NCBI GenBank assembly: GCA_007131625.1
Contig: SLQC01000339.1
Span: 1 to 18,703 of the forward strand
From: Balneolales bacterium
Lineage (GTDB): Bacteria > Bacteroidota > Rhodothermia > Balneolales > Natronogracilivirgulaceae
Direction: 5' to 3'
DNA: 18,703 nucleotides
Shown here: positions 8,450 to 15,979 of the stretch, one piece after another
Layout of the letters: each line of letters opens with the position of its first letter
Numbering within the stretch: the stretch's first letter is position 1
Notes under the pieces: generated by a model
The model's database searches: none
What the model saw: the letters and a program-made list of their open reading frames with translations, nothing else
Told to the model about the DNA's origin: nothing
Made by a program: the position numbers and the translations under genes

Positions 8450-10516
8450 ATGTCAATACTTTTACTTTTATTTTTATTAAGCGGATTAGACACTTTACAG
8501 CTCCGTACCATTTTTCACGAACCTTATCTCGCCGGTGTGCGTCCCGGTTTTACCTCATTTTCGCCAGATCAGGAGCGAATCTATTTCACCTGGAATGACT
8601 CATCAAAAACTGACCGCCACACATATTCCGTTGCTATCGACGGCCGCAACCTGCAATATCACGATGAGGCGCCGGAAGCCCGCGCCGTCGTTTCACCTGA
8701 TAACCGGTACTGGGTTTTTATAATAAACGACGACCTCTGGATCAACGGACCGATGTATGACGAGCCGCAATTGCTACTGGAGTCGGAATACTCGATTACC
8801 AGCATTCACTGGCTGGATGACAACCGAACCATTCTGTTTATTATGGACGGTAACGTCTGGTCATTCCGCCTTGATCCCGCCTCTCTTCGCCAAATCACAA
8901 AACGGGATTTATCCGACCGGGACCACATTAATCTGCACATAATCTCTGTTTCCGGCGATGGCCGTTTTATTGTGCTACAGGAAAGCGACACCTCCGGTCA
9001 TCTTGAAATCCTCTTTCCTGAATATGTGGACACATTCGTTAAAGATGGTAAGAGCCGGCGTGGACAAGCGCTCACCGCTGTCTATCTTTGGGATAGTGCA
9101 ACCCAAAAAGCACATCCGCTTTTTGATGGTGAATGGGCTGTATCGAATCACTCTATCAGCCCATCCGGCAACTATTTGGCGATCGACCGAATCGATCACA
9201 CAATGAAAACATCGGGAAATTCTCCGATACGACCTCACTACTGTCCCTAAAGAAGTCGAGAGTGTCATTTCCAGTGGCAATTCGAATAGTAATACAGGAA
9301 ACGGGTCTAACGATAAATCAACCGACAGATCTGGTGACAAGTCAGATAACCGGTATGAAAGTACATTAACCGACCATTCCGGTGACGTATCTAACAGCAA
9401 TTCTGGCGATATCTCTGCCATCGGTCAAGATGATAGTATCGAAAAAAATACGGTATCTGTTGTCGCCGACACACTTTTCATCAAAACAACCGAAGGATGG
9501 GTCTACCCGGCTCTTCATACACTCACATATGCGCCTGAAACCGACATGCTGATGTTCACATCAGAAAAGGACGGATGGAATCATATTTACACCGTCTATG
9601 GTGATGCCACCAAACCCCGTCAGCGAACTATCGGTGCCTCCGAAGTCCCGTGGGCCGACTGGATAACGGATCGATATATCATCTTTGCATCCACCGAAGC
9701 GGATCCCGGCGAACGTCGAATCTACCGTTTAGACCTCATGGACGACTCTATGTGGGAAATCACTTCGAAAACCGCATTTCGTGACGGTTTTCACCTGAAC
9801 CGGGATCGTAAACGCCTTATTTATGAAAAGTCTTATTGGAATCGTCCGGCCGACCTATACGCACTGAATTTCGAAAGTCGGCAGCCTTCCGAAACGCGTA
9901 TTACTGAATCGGTTCCGGCGCGTTTTTATGATATTGACTGGCAGCAACCTGAATATGTCCGCTTTTTAGCACGGGATGACGAGACTCCACTCTCCATGAC
10001 AGTTCTGCGTCCTGCAGATTTCGATCCTGATGAAACCTATCCGGCTGTTGTTTTTGTCCACGGTGCCGGATCACTTCAGAACGTGTACAAGGGCTGGTCC
10101 GCTTCCTATCCCCGTGAGTACATGTTCCACCAGTATTTGAACCAGCACGGTTATGTTGTAATTGAAGTTGATTACCGCCACAGCACCGGATATGGGCGTG
10201 CTTTTCGCGAGGATGTCACCAACTGGATGGGCCATTACGAATTGCGAGACATTGTGGATGGACTGGATTATGTCGATGCACACGGTGGTTATATTGATCG
10301 AGACAAGGTCGGCCGGTCATCCTGTTTCACGGCCTGATTGACGACAATGTCGGATTTCAGGATGCAATGCAGTATATCGACCGGCTGATAGACTCCGGAA
10401 ATACCGATTTTGAACTAATGGTCTACCCATCAGAGCGGCACAGTTTCACAGCTCCTGAAGCGTGGTATGATGAATACTACCGAATATTTCGCTTTTTTGA
10501 AAAACATCTGAAGTAG
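8450..10516 (+). pseudogene. prolyl oligopeptidase/DPP-IV-like S9 peptidase, broken by frameshift and loss of the serine segment
   Basis: The N-terminus MSILLLLFLLSG looks like a short signal sequence, followed by a DPP-IV-type beta-propeller (FSPDQERIYF, VYLWDSATQKAHPLF, MLMFTSEKDGWNHIY, YALNFESRQPSE). Two lesions are visible. First, the frame runs from 8450 to a stop at 9250, but the homologous frame continues in another phase; removing one A from the AAAA at 9206-9209 joins DHTMK to HREILRYDLTT. Second, the alpha/beta-hydrolase domain reads normally through GYIDRDKVG (to ~10312), then jumps to RPVILFHGLIDDNVGFQ in a different frame. The ~80-90 residues that should hold the GxSxGG nucleophile are gone. 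The Asp (HGLIDDN) and His (SERHSF) remain, 33 residues apart as in DPP-IV. The last ORF ends at 10516 (FFEKHLK). A Ser/Asn/Asp-rich insert lies at 9255-9440. Activity is not expected unless these are assembly errors. Confidence 0.85.
9255..9440 (+). other. Ser/Asn/Asp-rich low-complexity insert within the propeller of the S9 peptidase
   Basis: In the restored frame, about 60 residues between VPKEVES and NTVSVVADTLF are almost only Ser, Asn, Asp, Gly, Thr and Lys. They include three SGD(K/V/I)S-like units (DRSGDKSDN, DHSGDVSNSN, NSGDIS). The propeller fold resumes after it. Probably an unstructured loop grown by short repeat expansion. Confidence 0.6.
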
Positions 10517-10745
10517 GCGTCTGGACCCGACTTCGTCACACGATGGTCTATTACAATTTTTTAAAGATCGTCCCGATTTAAAGCTCCCGAATCAAAAGTT
10601 TGACCGTCGGATTTGTTTCGTCTTTGCGTGGATAGAGAGCCATCAATTTGTTACATTATATACTTATTCTGGAAAGTCACCCGAAATCCCGTCGGATCCT
10701 CTGAAGATTGATGTATTCGAATAGCAAACTCTATAATTTTCTATA

Positions 10746-12713
10746 ATGTCCACCAATTATAAAGCACTGACTCGCGCGTACCGGCCGCAAACATTTGAGG
10801 ATATCGTCTCACAGGAGCATGTAAGCAATACCCTCATGAATGCCATCGCCAAAAACCGCCTGAGTCACGCCTATCTTTTTTGTGGCCCCCGTGGAGTTGG
10901 CAAAACAACTATGGCACGGGTATTGGCGCGTACCATCAACAAGGTGGATAAAGAAGTGGACGGTGAGGAGCTAAACAACACACTGAATATCATCGAGATC
11001 GATGCGGCATCCAACAACGGCGTAGAAGATATCCGGAGTCTGCGGGAACGGGTGCGGATACCACCGCATAACGGCCATTACAAAGTCTATATCATCGATG
11101 AGATTCACATGCTCAGCAAGCAGGCCTTCAACGCCCTGCTGAAAACACTGGAGGAACCGCCGCAACATGTGATTTTCATATTTGCCACTACCGAACCGCA
11201 CCGCATACTTCCCACAATATTGTCACGTTGCCAGAGGTTTGATTTCCGCCGAATTTCTGTTGTCGAAATTGTGGCCCGGCTGGAGAGTATAGCGAAGAAA
11301 GAGAGTATCGAGATAGACAGAGAGTCGCTTCACGTCATCGCCAAAAAAGCAGACGGTTCCTTGCGTGACGCTCTCGGAATTCTCGATCAGGCGATCGCTT
11401 TTTGCGGAATGACCATTACATATGACGATCTGCACCGTGCACTCAATATTGTCAGCTCAGAGCGGATGTTCGAATTGACCGACGCACTGATCCGCAAAGA
11501 CTCCAGTGCCGGCATGGCACTTCTTCACAACTTGCTTCATATTGGAAATGACATCCAGGAATTTCTTGGTGCCCTGACAGAGCATTTCCGCAATCTGTAT
11601 CTGGCCAAAGATTCTCAGAATTTTTACCTCATCGAGGAGACCGACGAGACCAAAAAAAGATTTCGGGAAATGGCAGACACTTTCTCCGAAGACGATTTTA
11701 TGCGAATGATGCATATCACACAGGAGTCTCAGTTTACTATTCGAAACGCTCAACAGCCCAGAATCCATCTTGAAATAACCCTTCTCAAACTGTTTCACAT
11801 GACCCAAAGTGACGGGTTAAGAGAATTATTGAAACGGCTCGATGCTCTTGAACAAAGCCTGTTGACTCGTGAAGAACATCCAGCATCTTCCAAATCAGGC
11901 CTTGCTTCAACCGGAGATTCGAAGCGGAAAACCCGTAATCCGGAACAGACAACGACACCTGCTGTGGATGTAAGCGGGGTTACTTCTGGTCGAAGGGGCT
12001 CTGCCGGGCGAGAAGATCGAGAAGATCGAGAAGATCGAGAAGATACTGCCACCGGATCGACCTCCCATCTAGCCGAAGAAAAACCGGCATCATATACCCC
12101 CGCTAAATCAAATGTTGCGCCGGCCGTAAAACCGGACAACAACCGGGGGCCCGAACTACTGGGAACTCCCACACTTAAACGCCCACGCAATCATCTCTCG
12201 GCGGTCGCGATAGCAGGCAAACCTGCTGAAAACGATGACAGTGAATTGCGCGGCAATCTGGCACTCTCACCACAGTCCAAGCCGATTAATGAATCAGTAC
12301 CATCTACCAGAAAAGTCGCCTATTCCAAAAGGACTGAACTCAAAAAAGCCACAAGTCTGGACGAGATCAACAAAATCTGGCCATCCTATCTGGAAAAACT
12401 CCAGAAATCAGCCAGTAATATGATCTTTTTTACCGTCCAGAGGACAGTACCTGTCGAGTTCAGCAATAACGAAGTGACGCTTGAGTGCAATGACAGTTTC
12501 ACTTCTGACATCATCATCGAGCAGCAGCGGAGACTTTGCGATACTCTGAGAGAACATTTTGGATATGCTTTACGTTTTACCACCCGACTTGTAGAAAAAG
12601 AAAAACGAACTGACTCCGTTCACGATCCCTACGAATATTTTTCCAAGCTTCAGAAAAAGGATCCCAAATTGAAACAGATTGTAGAACTGTTCGGAGCGGA
12701 ACTGGAGTACTAA
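10746..12713 (+). CDS. dnaX: DNA polymerase III subunit gamma/tau (clamp loader)
   Basis: The 655-residue product loads the sliding clamp and links polymerase cores at the replication fork. The AAA+ ATPase (~1-230) has Walker A GPRGVGKT (47-54), Walker B VYIIDEIHML (114-123), TLEEPP, and the SRC motif (ILSRCQRFDFRR, near 160). The lid and oligomerisation domain runs to ~370. A variable charged linker (~370-530) holds four RED repeats, and a tau-type C-terminal domain (~540-655) follows. The usual four-cysteine zinc module after Walker A is absent: residues 64-80 (INKVDKEVDGEELNNTL) have no Cys. The A7 run at 11652-11658 is not in the phase of a -1 slippery site. The start ATG follows a 229-base spacer that probably holds the operon promoter. 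Followed by ybaB and recR. Confidence 0.96.
   Translation: MSTNYKALTRAYRPQTFEDIVSQEHVSNTLMNAIAKNRLSHAYLFCGPRGVGKTTMARVLARTINKVDKEVDGEELNNTLNIIEIDAASNNGVEDIRSLRERVRIPPHNGHYKVYIIDEIHMLSKQAFNALLKTLEEPPQHVIFIFATTEPHRILPTILSRCQRFDFRRISVVEIVARLESIAKKESIEIDRESLHVIAKKADGSLRDALGILDQAIAFCGMTITYDDLHRALNIVSSERMFELTDALIRKDSSAGMALLHNLLHIGNDIQEFLGALTEHFRNLYLAKDSQNFYLIEETDETKKRFREMADTFSEDDFMRMMHITQESQFTIRNAQQPRIHLEITLLKLFHMTQSDGLRELLKRLDALEQSLLTREEHPASSKSGLASTGDSKRKTRNPEQTTTPAVDVSGVTSGRRGSAGREDREDREDREDTATGSTSHLAEEKPASYTPAKSNVAPAVKPDNNRGPELLGTPTLKRPRNHLSAVAIAGKPAENDDSELRGNLALSPQSKPINESVPSTRKVAYSKRTELKKATSLDEINKIWPSYLEKLQKSASNMIFFTVQRTVPVEFSNNEVTLECNDSFTSDIIIEQQRRLCDTLREHFGYALRFTTRLVEKEKRTDSVHDPYEYFSKLQKKDPKLKQIVELFGAELEY
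12009..12044 (+). repeat. four exact 9-bp tandem repeats in dnaX
   Basis: CGAGAAGAT occurs four times without mismatch and encodes Arg-Glu-Asp four times (residues 422-433) in the linker between the ATPase part and the tau tail. The exactness suggests recent slippage expansion. The copy number may vary between strains without shifting the frame. Confidence 0.9.
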
Positions 12714-12719
12714 ATCCGG

Positions 12720-12759
12720 TTGCCAGTACCCTTTACCGGTAAAACCCGGGATACTGCAA
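12720..12759 (+). other. hairpin between dnaX and ybaB
   Basis: The arms 12720-12731 and 12748-12759 pair over 11 bp with two single-base bulges. The loop contains a perfect 12-bp palindrome, TTTACCGGTAAA (12732-12743). No T-run follows, so an RNA processing or attenuation element is as likely as a terminator. Confidence 0.35.
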
Positions 12760-12802
12760 AGTATCAAACTGAACCAATTACAGAAATTACAGGAGACACT
12801 CT

Positions 12803-13132
12803 ATGAATATGGCAGATATGTTTGGTAAATTGAATGATTTTCAGAAGAAAATAGATGAAGCCAAAGAACAACTTCGAAGTATTGAAGTTGAAGCGGAAGC
12901 CGGAGGCGGAATGGTGAAAGTGACCGCTAACGGCTCCCGCGAGATCATTGCTATCAAGATCGACCGGAATATAGTCGACCCCGACGATACTGAAATGTTG
13001 GAGGATCTGATCATCGCAGGAGTCAATCAGGCCCTCAAAAAAGCCGAAGAGGCCGGACAGGAAAAAATGACGGAACTCACCAAAGGCATGCTCCCCGGTG
13101 GACTCGATCTCGGAAGTTTCGGTCTTAAATGA
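12803..13132 (+). CDS. ybaB: YbaB/EbfC family nucleoid-associated protein
   Basis: A 109-residue protein (MNMADMFGKLNDFQKKIDEAKEQL start), made of an N-terminal helix, a central beta sheet (GGGMVKVTANGSREIIAIKID) and a C-terminal helix with ALKKAEEAGQEKM. YbaB/EbfC proteins form dimers that bind DNA and are found between dnaX and recR in many bacteria, exactly as here. A strong AGGAG (12791-12795) sits 7 bases before the ATG. The role of the family (DNA organisation, possibly regulation) is only partly known. Confidence 0.95.
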   Translation: MNMADMFGKLNDFQKKIDEAKEQLRSIEVEAEAGGGMVKVTANGSREIIAIKIDRNIVDPDDTEMLEDLIIAGVNQALKKAEEAGQEKMTELTKGMLPGGLDLGSFGLK

Positions 13133-13226
13133 GACATCTATTTTTACCCGAAATATTCACCCAACGAAACGTTCTAGCACAAAGTAACATCGGCAAAGCA
13201 TCATATAACCACTTTGCAACGTAATC

Positions 13227-13829
13227 ATGCAGCTAATTTCAGAAACTCTTGAGCAGGCAGTGGAGCAACTTGCCCGACTGCCGGGAATGGGTCGAAAATC
13301 GGCACAACGTATCGCGATGTATCTTCTGAAGCAGAATGATGATCAGGTATTTCGACTCTCAAAGGCGATTTCTGATCTGAAAAAGAACATCCTGTACTGT
13401 TCTGTCTGCTACAACATCACTGACAGCGACCCTTGTCCGATTTGCCGATCCGAAAAACGAAATACCGGTATTGTTTGTATCGTGGAAGAACCCAGGGATG
13501 TCTATGTGGTGGAGCGAACAAATGAATTTACCGGCCGGTATCATGTGCTTGGCGGCGTCATTTCACCCCTTCAGAATATCGGTCCGAACGAAATCCGCAT
13601 CAACGAGCTGATTCAACGTATCCGCGACGGTGAGGAGATCCGGGAATTGATCCTGGCGCTGAATCCGGATGCCGAAGGGGAAGCGACCGGCTATTACATC
13701 AACAAGCTTGTGCATGTAATGGGTGTCAACGTCACCCGTATCGCACACGGCATACCAATGGGCACTGAATTAGAGTTCATAGACGACGCTACTCTAACAC
13801 GCGCGTTTGCCGGCCGGCAACGCTTTTGA
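13227..13829 (+). CDS. recR: recombination mediator protein RecR
   Basis: At 200 residues it has normal length. In order: a helix-hairpin-helix (LARLPGMGRKSAQRIA, 16-30), a C4 zinc finger (Cys58, 61, 70, 73) and a Toprim domain (IVCIVEEPRDVYVVE, then LALNPDAEGEATGYYI). RecR with RecO and RecF loads RecA on gapped DNA. Last gene of the dnaX-ybaB-recR group; the 94-base gap before it has no strong hairpin. Convergent with the porin gene, with 47 bases between the stops and no obvious shared terminator. Confidence 0.97.
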   Translation: MQLISETLEQAVEQLARLPGMGRKSAQRIAMYLLKQNDDQVFRLSKAISDLKKNILYCSVCYNITDSDPCPICRSEKRNTGIVCIVEEPRDVYVVERTNEFTGRYHVLGGVISPLQNIGPNEIRINELIQRIRDGEEIRELILALNPDAEGEATGYYINKLVHVMGVNVTRIAHGIPMGTELEFIDDATLTRAFAGRQRF

Positions 13830-13876
13830 TCACCCTAACCGGACAGTTCGACCATTAAACTACCTGATTTGTTCTC

Positions 13877-15022
13877 TCAGAAATAAAACTGGCTCTGAAG
13901 CATGAGAACATGAGCGGGATCGCGATCAAAGTTTAACAAATCGCTTTCGTGAGCTCGAAGACTGTAGGCAAGTGTGATACGATTATTCTGAAACGGGCGT
14001 CCCTGTAAGGCACTCAGGCTGTAAGTGGCTCCGGCGGTGGCAAATGTTTGTCCAAATGATTCCCGATTGCCTCTGTCACCATACCAATACTCCCCCATAG
14101 CAAATACCTCGACCTGAGGAGCCACAAGTACACTACCGAAAAGTGATCCGCCGATGTAATTTTCGGCACCAAATATTTCGACTTCCTGATAGCTGATACC
14201 GATCAGGTCAGCCTTCACGCGAAACGGTTGGTCTCCGGGGAGCGGACCCCAGTAGAATTGTGCGGAATAGTTTACGTAATTTCTCCCAATACCGGATAAC
14301 TGTGTAAGCGGGTTTTTAGCGGTGTTGATGCCTGCATAAGCGCCAATCTCCAGTTCATCGCGATCGGATGGCCACCAGGTTCCCGATGCGCTAAAAGCAA
14401 ATCCGTCAGTATCAATTCCACCAGTAGCGGGGAAATTGCTGATTCCGGAACGGAAGTTGGATTGATTATAACCGTTGTGCAGAAAAGCACGAAACTCATA
14501 ATTCGGTGAATTCCAGAATGCCTCAACACCGTAATCCCTGCCGTCAGCTCCGATCGTCATTCTAGCCCATATATCCGAAATCGCCGGCCGGTCGATGGCG
14601 TCGATACAAGAGTGTAAAGTTCGTGCATAAGCCCGCGGCTGAGTACCGACAAATCGTCCTGTCCTCAGCGTAAAATGATCGTTCATTCGATATTCACCGC
14701 GAACATCCAGCCAGGTAGCGGAACTGCCCGACCCTTCCATCTGCAGAAAAACACCCAGGCGATCACCTATATCCGTATAGAGACGAACACGCAGACGACG
14801 AAGCCCGAACCCTACCCGTTCCGTCGCATCTTCCGCACCATCAATACCTCCGTCATATGTGTATGTAAACCTCGGCTGCAGGGTTCCCCCGATTCGTATA
14901 GAGATGTCATTGCTTACCGTTTTGACTGTGCCTCGTCCGTCATCGGTAGCCTGTACATTTGCCGGAACGGCCAGTAATACGGCCATTAAATTCATTAACA
15001 AAAACAACAAAAATTTGTTCAT
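13877..15022 (-). CDS. outer-membrane porin, OprO/OprP (phosphate-selective) family
   Basis: The 381-residue product begins with a signal peptide (MNKFLLFLLMNLMAVLLAVPANVQA, cleavage near 25). The rest is a beta-barrel of alternating strands with LRRLRVRLYTDIGDRLGVFLQMEG, YRMNDHFTLRTGRF and a final strand MLQSQFYF ending in Phe, the usual barrel-assembly signal. The pattern with RLRV...F..Q.E and a following G(R)F motif is that of Porin_O_P. Substrate is not certain: family members pass phosphate or pyrophosphate, or are general. An AGGGT (15029-15033 on the complement) lies 6 bases before the ATG. Transcribed alone. A phosphate transporter lies ~8 kb away but not in the same unit. Confidence 0.8.
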   Translation of the reverse strand: MNKFLLFLLMNLMAVLLAVPANVQATDDGRGTVKTVSNDISIRIGGTLQPRFTYTYDGGIDGAEDATERVGFGLRRLRVRLYTDIGDRLGVFLQMEGSGSSATWLDVRGEYRMNDHFTLRTGRFVGTQPRAYARTLHSCIDAIDRPAISDIWARMTIGADGRDYGVEAFWNSPNYEFRAFLHNGYNQSNFRSGISNFPATGGIDTDGFAFSASGTWWPSDRDELEIGAYAGINTAKNPLTQLSGIGRNYVNYSAQFYWGPLPGDQPFRVKADLIGISYQEVEIFGAENYIGGSLFGSVLVAPQVEVFAMGEYWYGDRGNRESFGQTFATAGATYSLSALQGRPFQNNRITLAYSLRAHESDLLNFDRDPAHVLMLQSQFYF

Positions 15023-15047
15023 CGAGTTACCCTGAAATTAAAGATTG

Positions 15048-15085
15048 AAAATTAGATTTTAGTTGTCATAAACCTATCTAATTTT
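15048..15085. repeat. 10-bp perfect inverted repeat upstream of the porin, 18-base spacer
   Basis: AAAATTAGAT (15048-15057) and ATCTAATTTT (15076-15085) are exact reverse complements. The dyad lies 26-63 bases before the porin start, in the promoter or 5' leader. It could be an operator or an mRNA stem. Confidence 0.5.
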
Positions 15086-15137
15086 TATTAATTTCCTGTG
15101 AATTATGGCGTTTTTCAGGCCGCAAGCCAAGTCTCAT

Positions 15138-15336
15138 GATACCGACTTCTCCCTTTGACGGTTCTCAGATGCCGACACTTCTGATACCGGTACACACCGA
15201 CGCCATTACACCTGAGGCCAATGCTCAAGATGGCATCAATCTCCGTTAGTATTATACTCGGAGCTATTACTCCTGATATCTGTACTCGCCGATTGCAATA
15301 CTCCTGATGCTGATTTTTCTGATTCGAAATCTCCCT
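15138..15336. repeat. degenerate 15-bp tandem repeat tract, about 13 units
   Basis: The tract divides into successive 15-base (sometimes 16-base) units that fit a consensus near GATNCCNATACTCCT. Good examples are GATGCCGACACTTCT (15168), GATACCGGTACACAC (15183), GGAGCTATTACTCCT (15260), GATATCTGTACTCGC (15275), GATTGCAATACTCCT (15291) and GATGCTGATTTTTCT (15306). Better units match 9-12 of 15 positions, against ~4 expected by chance. Units of 16 break any single reading frame, so it does not encode a continuous 5-residue repeat now. Weakest units are at 15154-15167 and 15229-15259. Confidence 0.6.
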
Positions 15337-15391
15337 GTAATCGGACCACTGCCGGATTCCTTAAATTCTCTCTTTTCTTTTCATCCACCAA

Positions 15392-15979
15392 CTAAAATAA
15401 GCGGGTCTGGAGAGGATCTTTTTTCTCAGCTTCGGCAATTTTTGGGCGGGCAAACTCGCCGCGATATGCCGAAAGCATTTCGAGTGAAAATTTTTTATCG
15501 AACACTCTATTTGCAAATCCATCAACAGCACGCCGGCCATTATCCGTTATGGCGACCATGCCACCGTCAAATTCCTGAATGAATCCGAATTGGCGCAAAT
15601 CATTAACGATCAAAAATGTTAGTTGCGGGATGAAACCTGCCAGTGACTCAATGTAACTCCGATGATTGTTATTGTCGGGTGGATAAATGGTCATTCCCAT
15701 AAGATTGAATTCAACCATTGTCAAGGGATAGCCCGATGAATCTTTGGTAAGTAATTTATTCCAGGCGGTCTGGCTATAATAACGCCCAAACCAGTATTTT
15801 GCTTCTTTCACCAGTTTTCCGGTTTTTGCACAACCGAAATATTCACCAGTTGGAGCTTTGCGAGGTTCACCCCTGGACCGGTACATCCCCACCATCGATG
15901 CCAGGTCAAGCGTATTCAAATTCGACGGATATACAAAAAAGTCCGTTGACTTTTTCTGCATGGCGACCTCATTACCCAT
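15392..15979 (-). CDS. protein of unknown function, overlapping topA
   Basis: I do not recognise this 195-residue protein. It is soluble with no signal peptide or membrane segment. The middle and C-terminal part (FIPQLTFLIVNDLRQFGFIQEFDGGMVAITDNGRRAV) resembles a winged-helix, but this is only an impression. Its ATG (15979) precedes the topA stop, giving an 8-base overlap (ATGGGTAA), so translation is probably coupled to topA. An alternative ATG at 15961 has GAGG six bases upstream and would remove six residues. No close hairpin ends the operon. The link suggests a role together with topoisomerase I or simply shared expression. Confidence 0.75.
   Translation of the reverse strand: MGNEVAMQKKSTDFFVYPSNLNTLDLASMVGMYRSRGEPRKAPTGEYFGCAKTGKLVKEAKYWFGRYYSQTAWNKLLTKDSSGYPLTMVEFNLMGMTIYPPDNNNHRSYIESLAGFIPQLTFLIVNDLRQFGFIQEFDGGMVAITDNGRRAVDGFANRVFDKKFSLEMLSAYRGEFARPKIAEAEKKDPLQTRLF

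Larger units (their letters stand above)
15023..15391. other. spacer upstream of the porin, with dyad and 15-bp repeat tract
   Basis: These 369 bases lie between the end of the topA operon and the porin start, both on the minus strand. The porin-proximal part (15023-15135) is AT-rich and holds an inverted repeat; 15138-15336 is a degenerate 15-bp tandem repeat tract. No credible gene is present. A 37-codon frame (15136-15249) is probably chance. Confidence 0.6.

Noticed and set aside
11652..11658. A7 run as a programmed frameshift site in dnaX (gamma/tau)
   Set aside because: The zero-frame codons are ACC AAA AAA AGA, so the X XXY YYZ pattern does not fit, and a stop here (residue ~303) would cut the clamp-loader domain.
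12342..12348. A6G run as a second slippery site
   Set aside because: It is preceded by C in the critical position and no stimulatory stem is obvious; tau production alone is adequate.
15138..15336. Tract as a CRISPR array or pentapeptide-repeat gene
   Set aside because: Units are 15 bases with no unique spacers, and 16-base units plus stops disrupt any 5-residue reading frame.
15307..15582. 91-codon plus-strand ORF
   Set aside because: It spans the repeat tract and the antisense of the 195-residue gene; no domain, and the minus-strand gene is coupled to topA.
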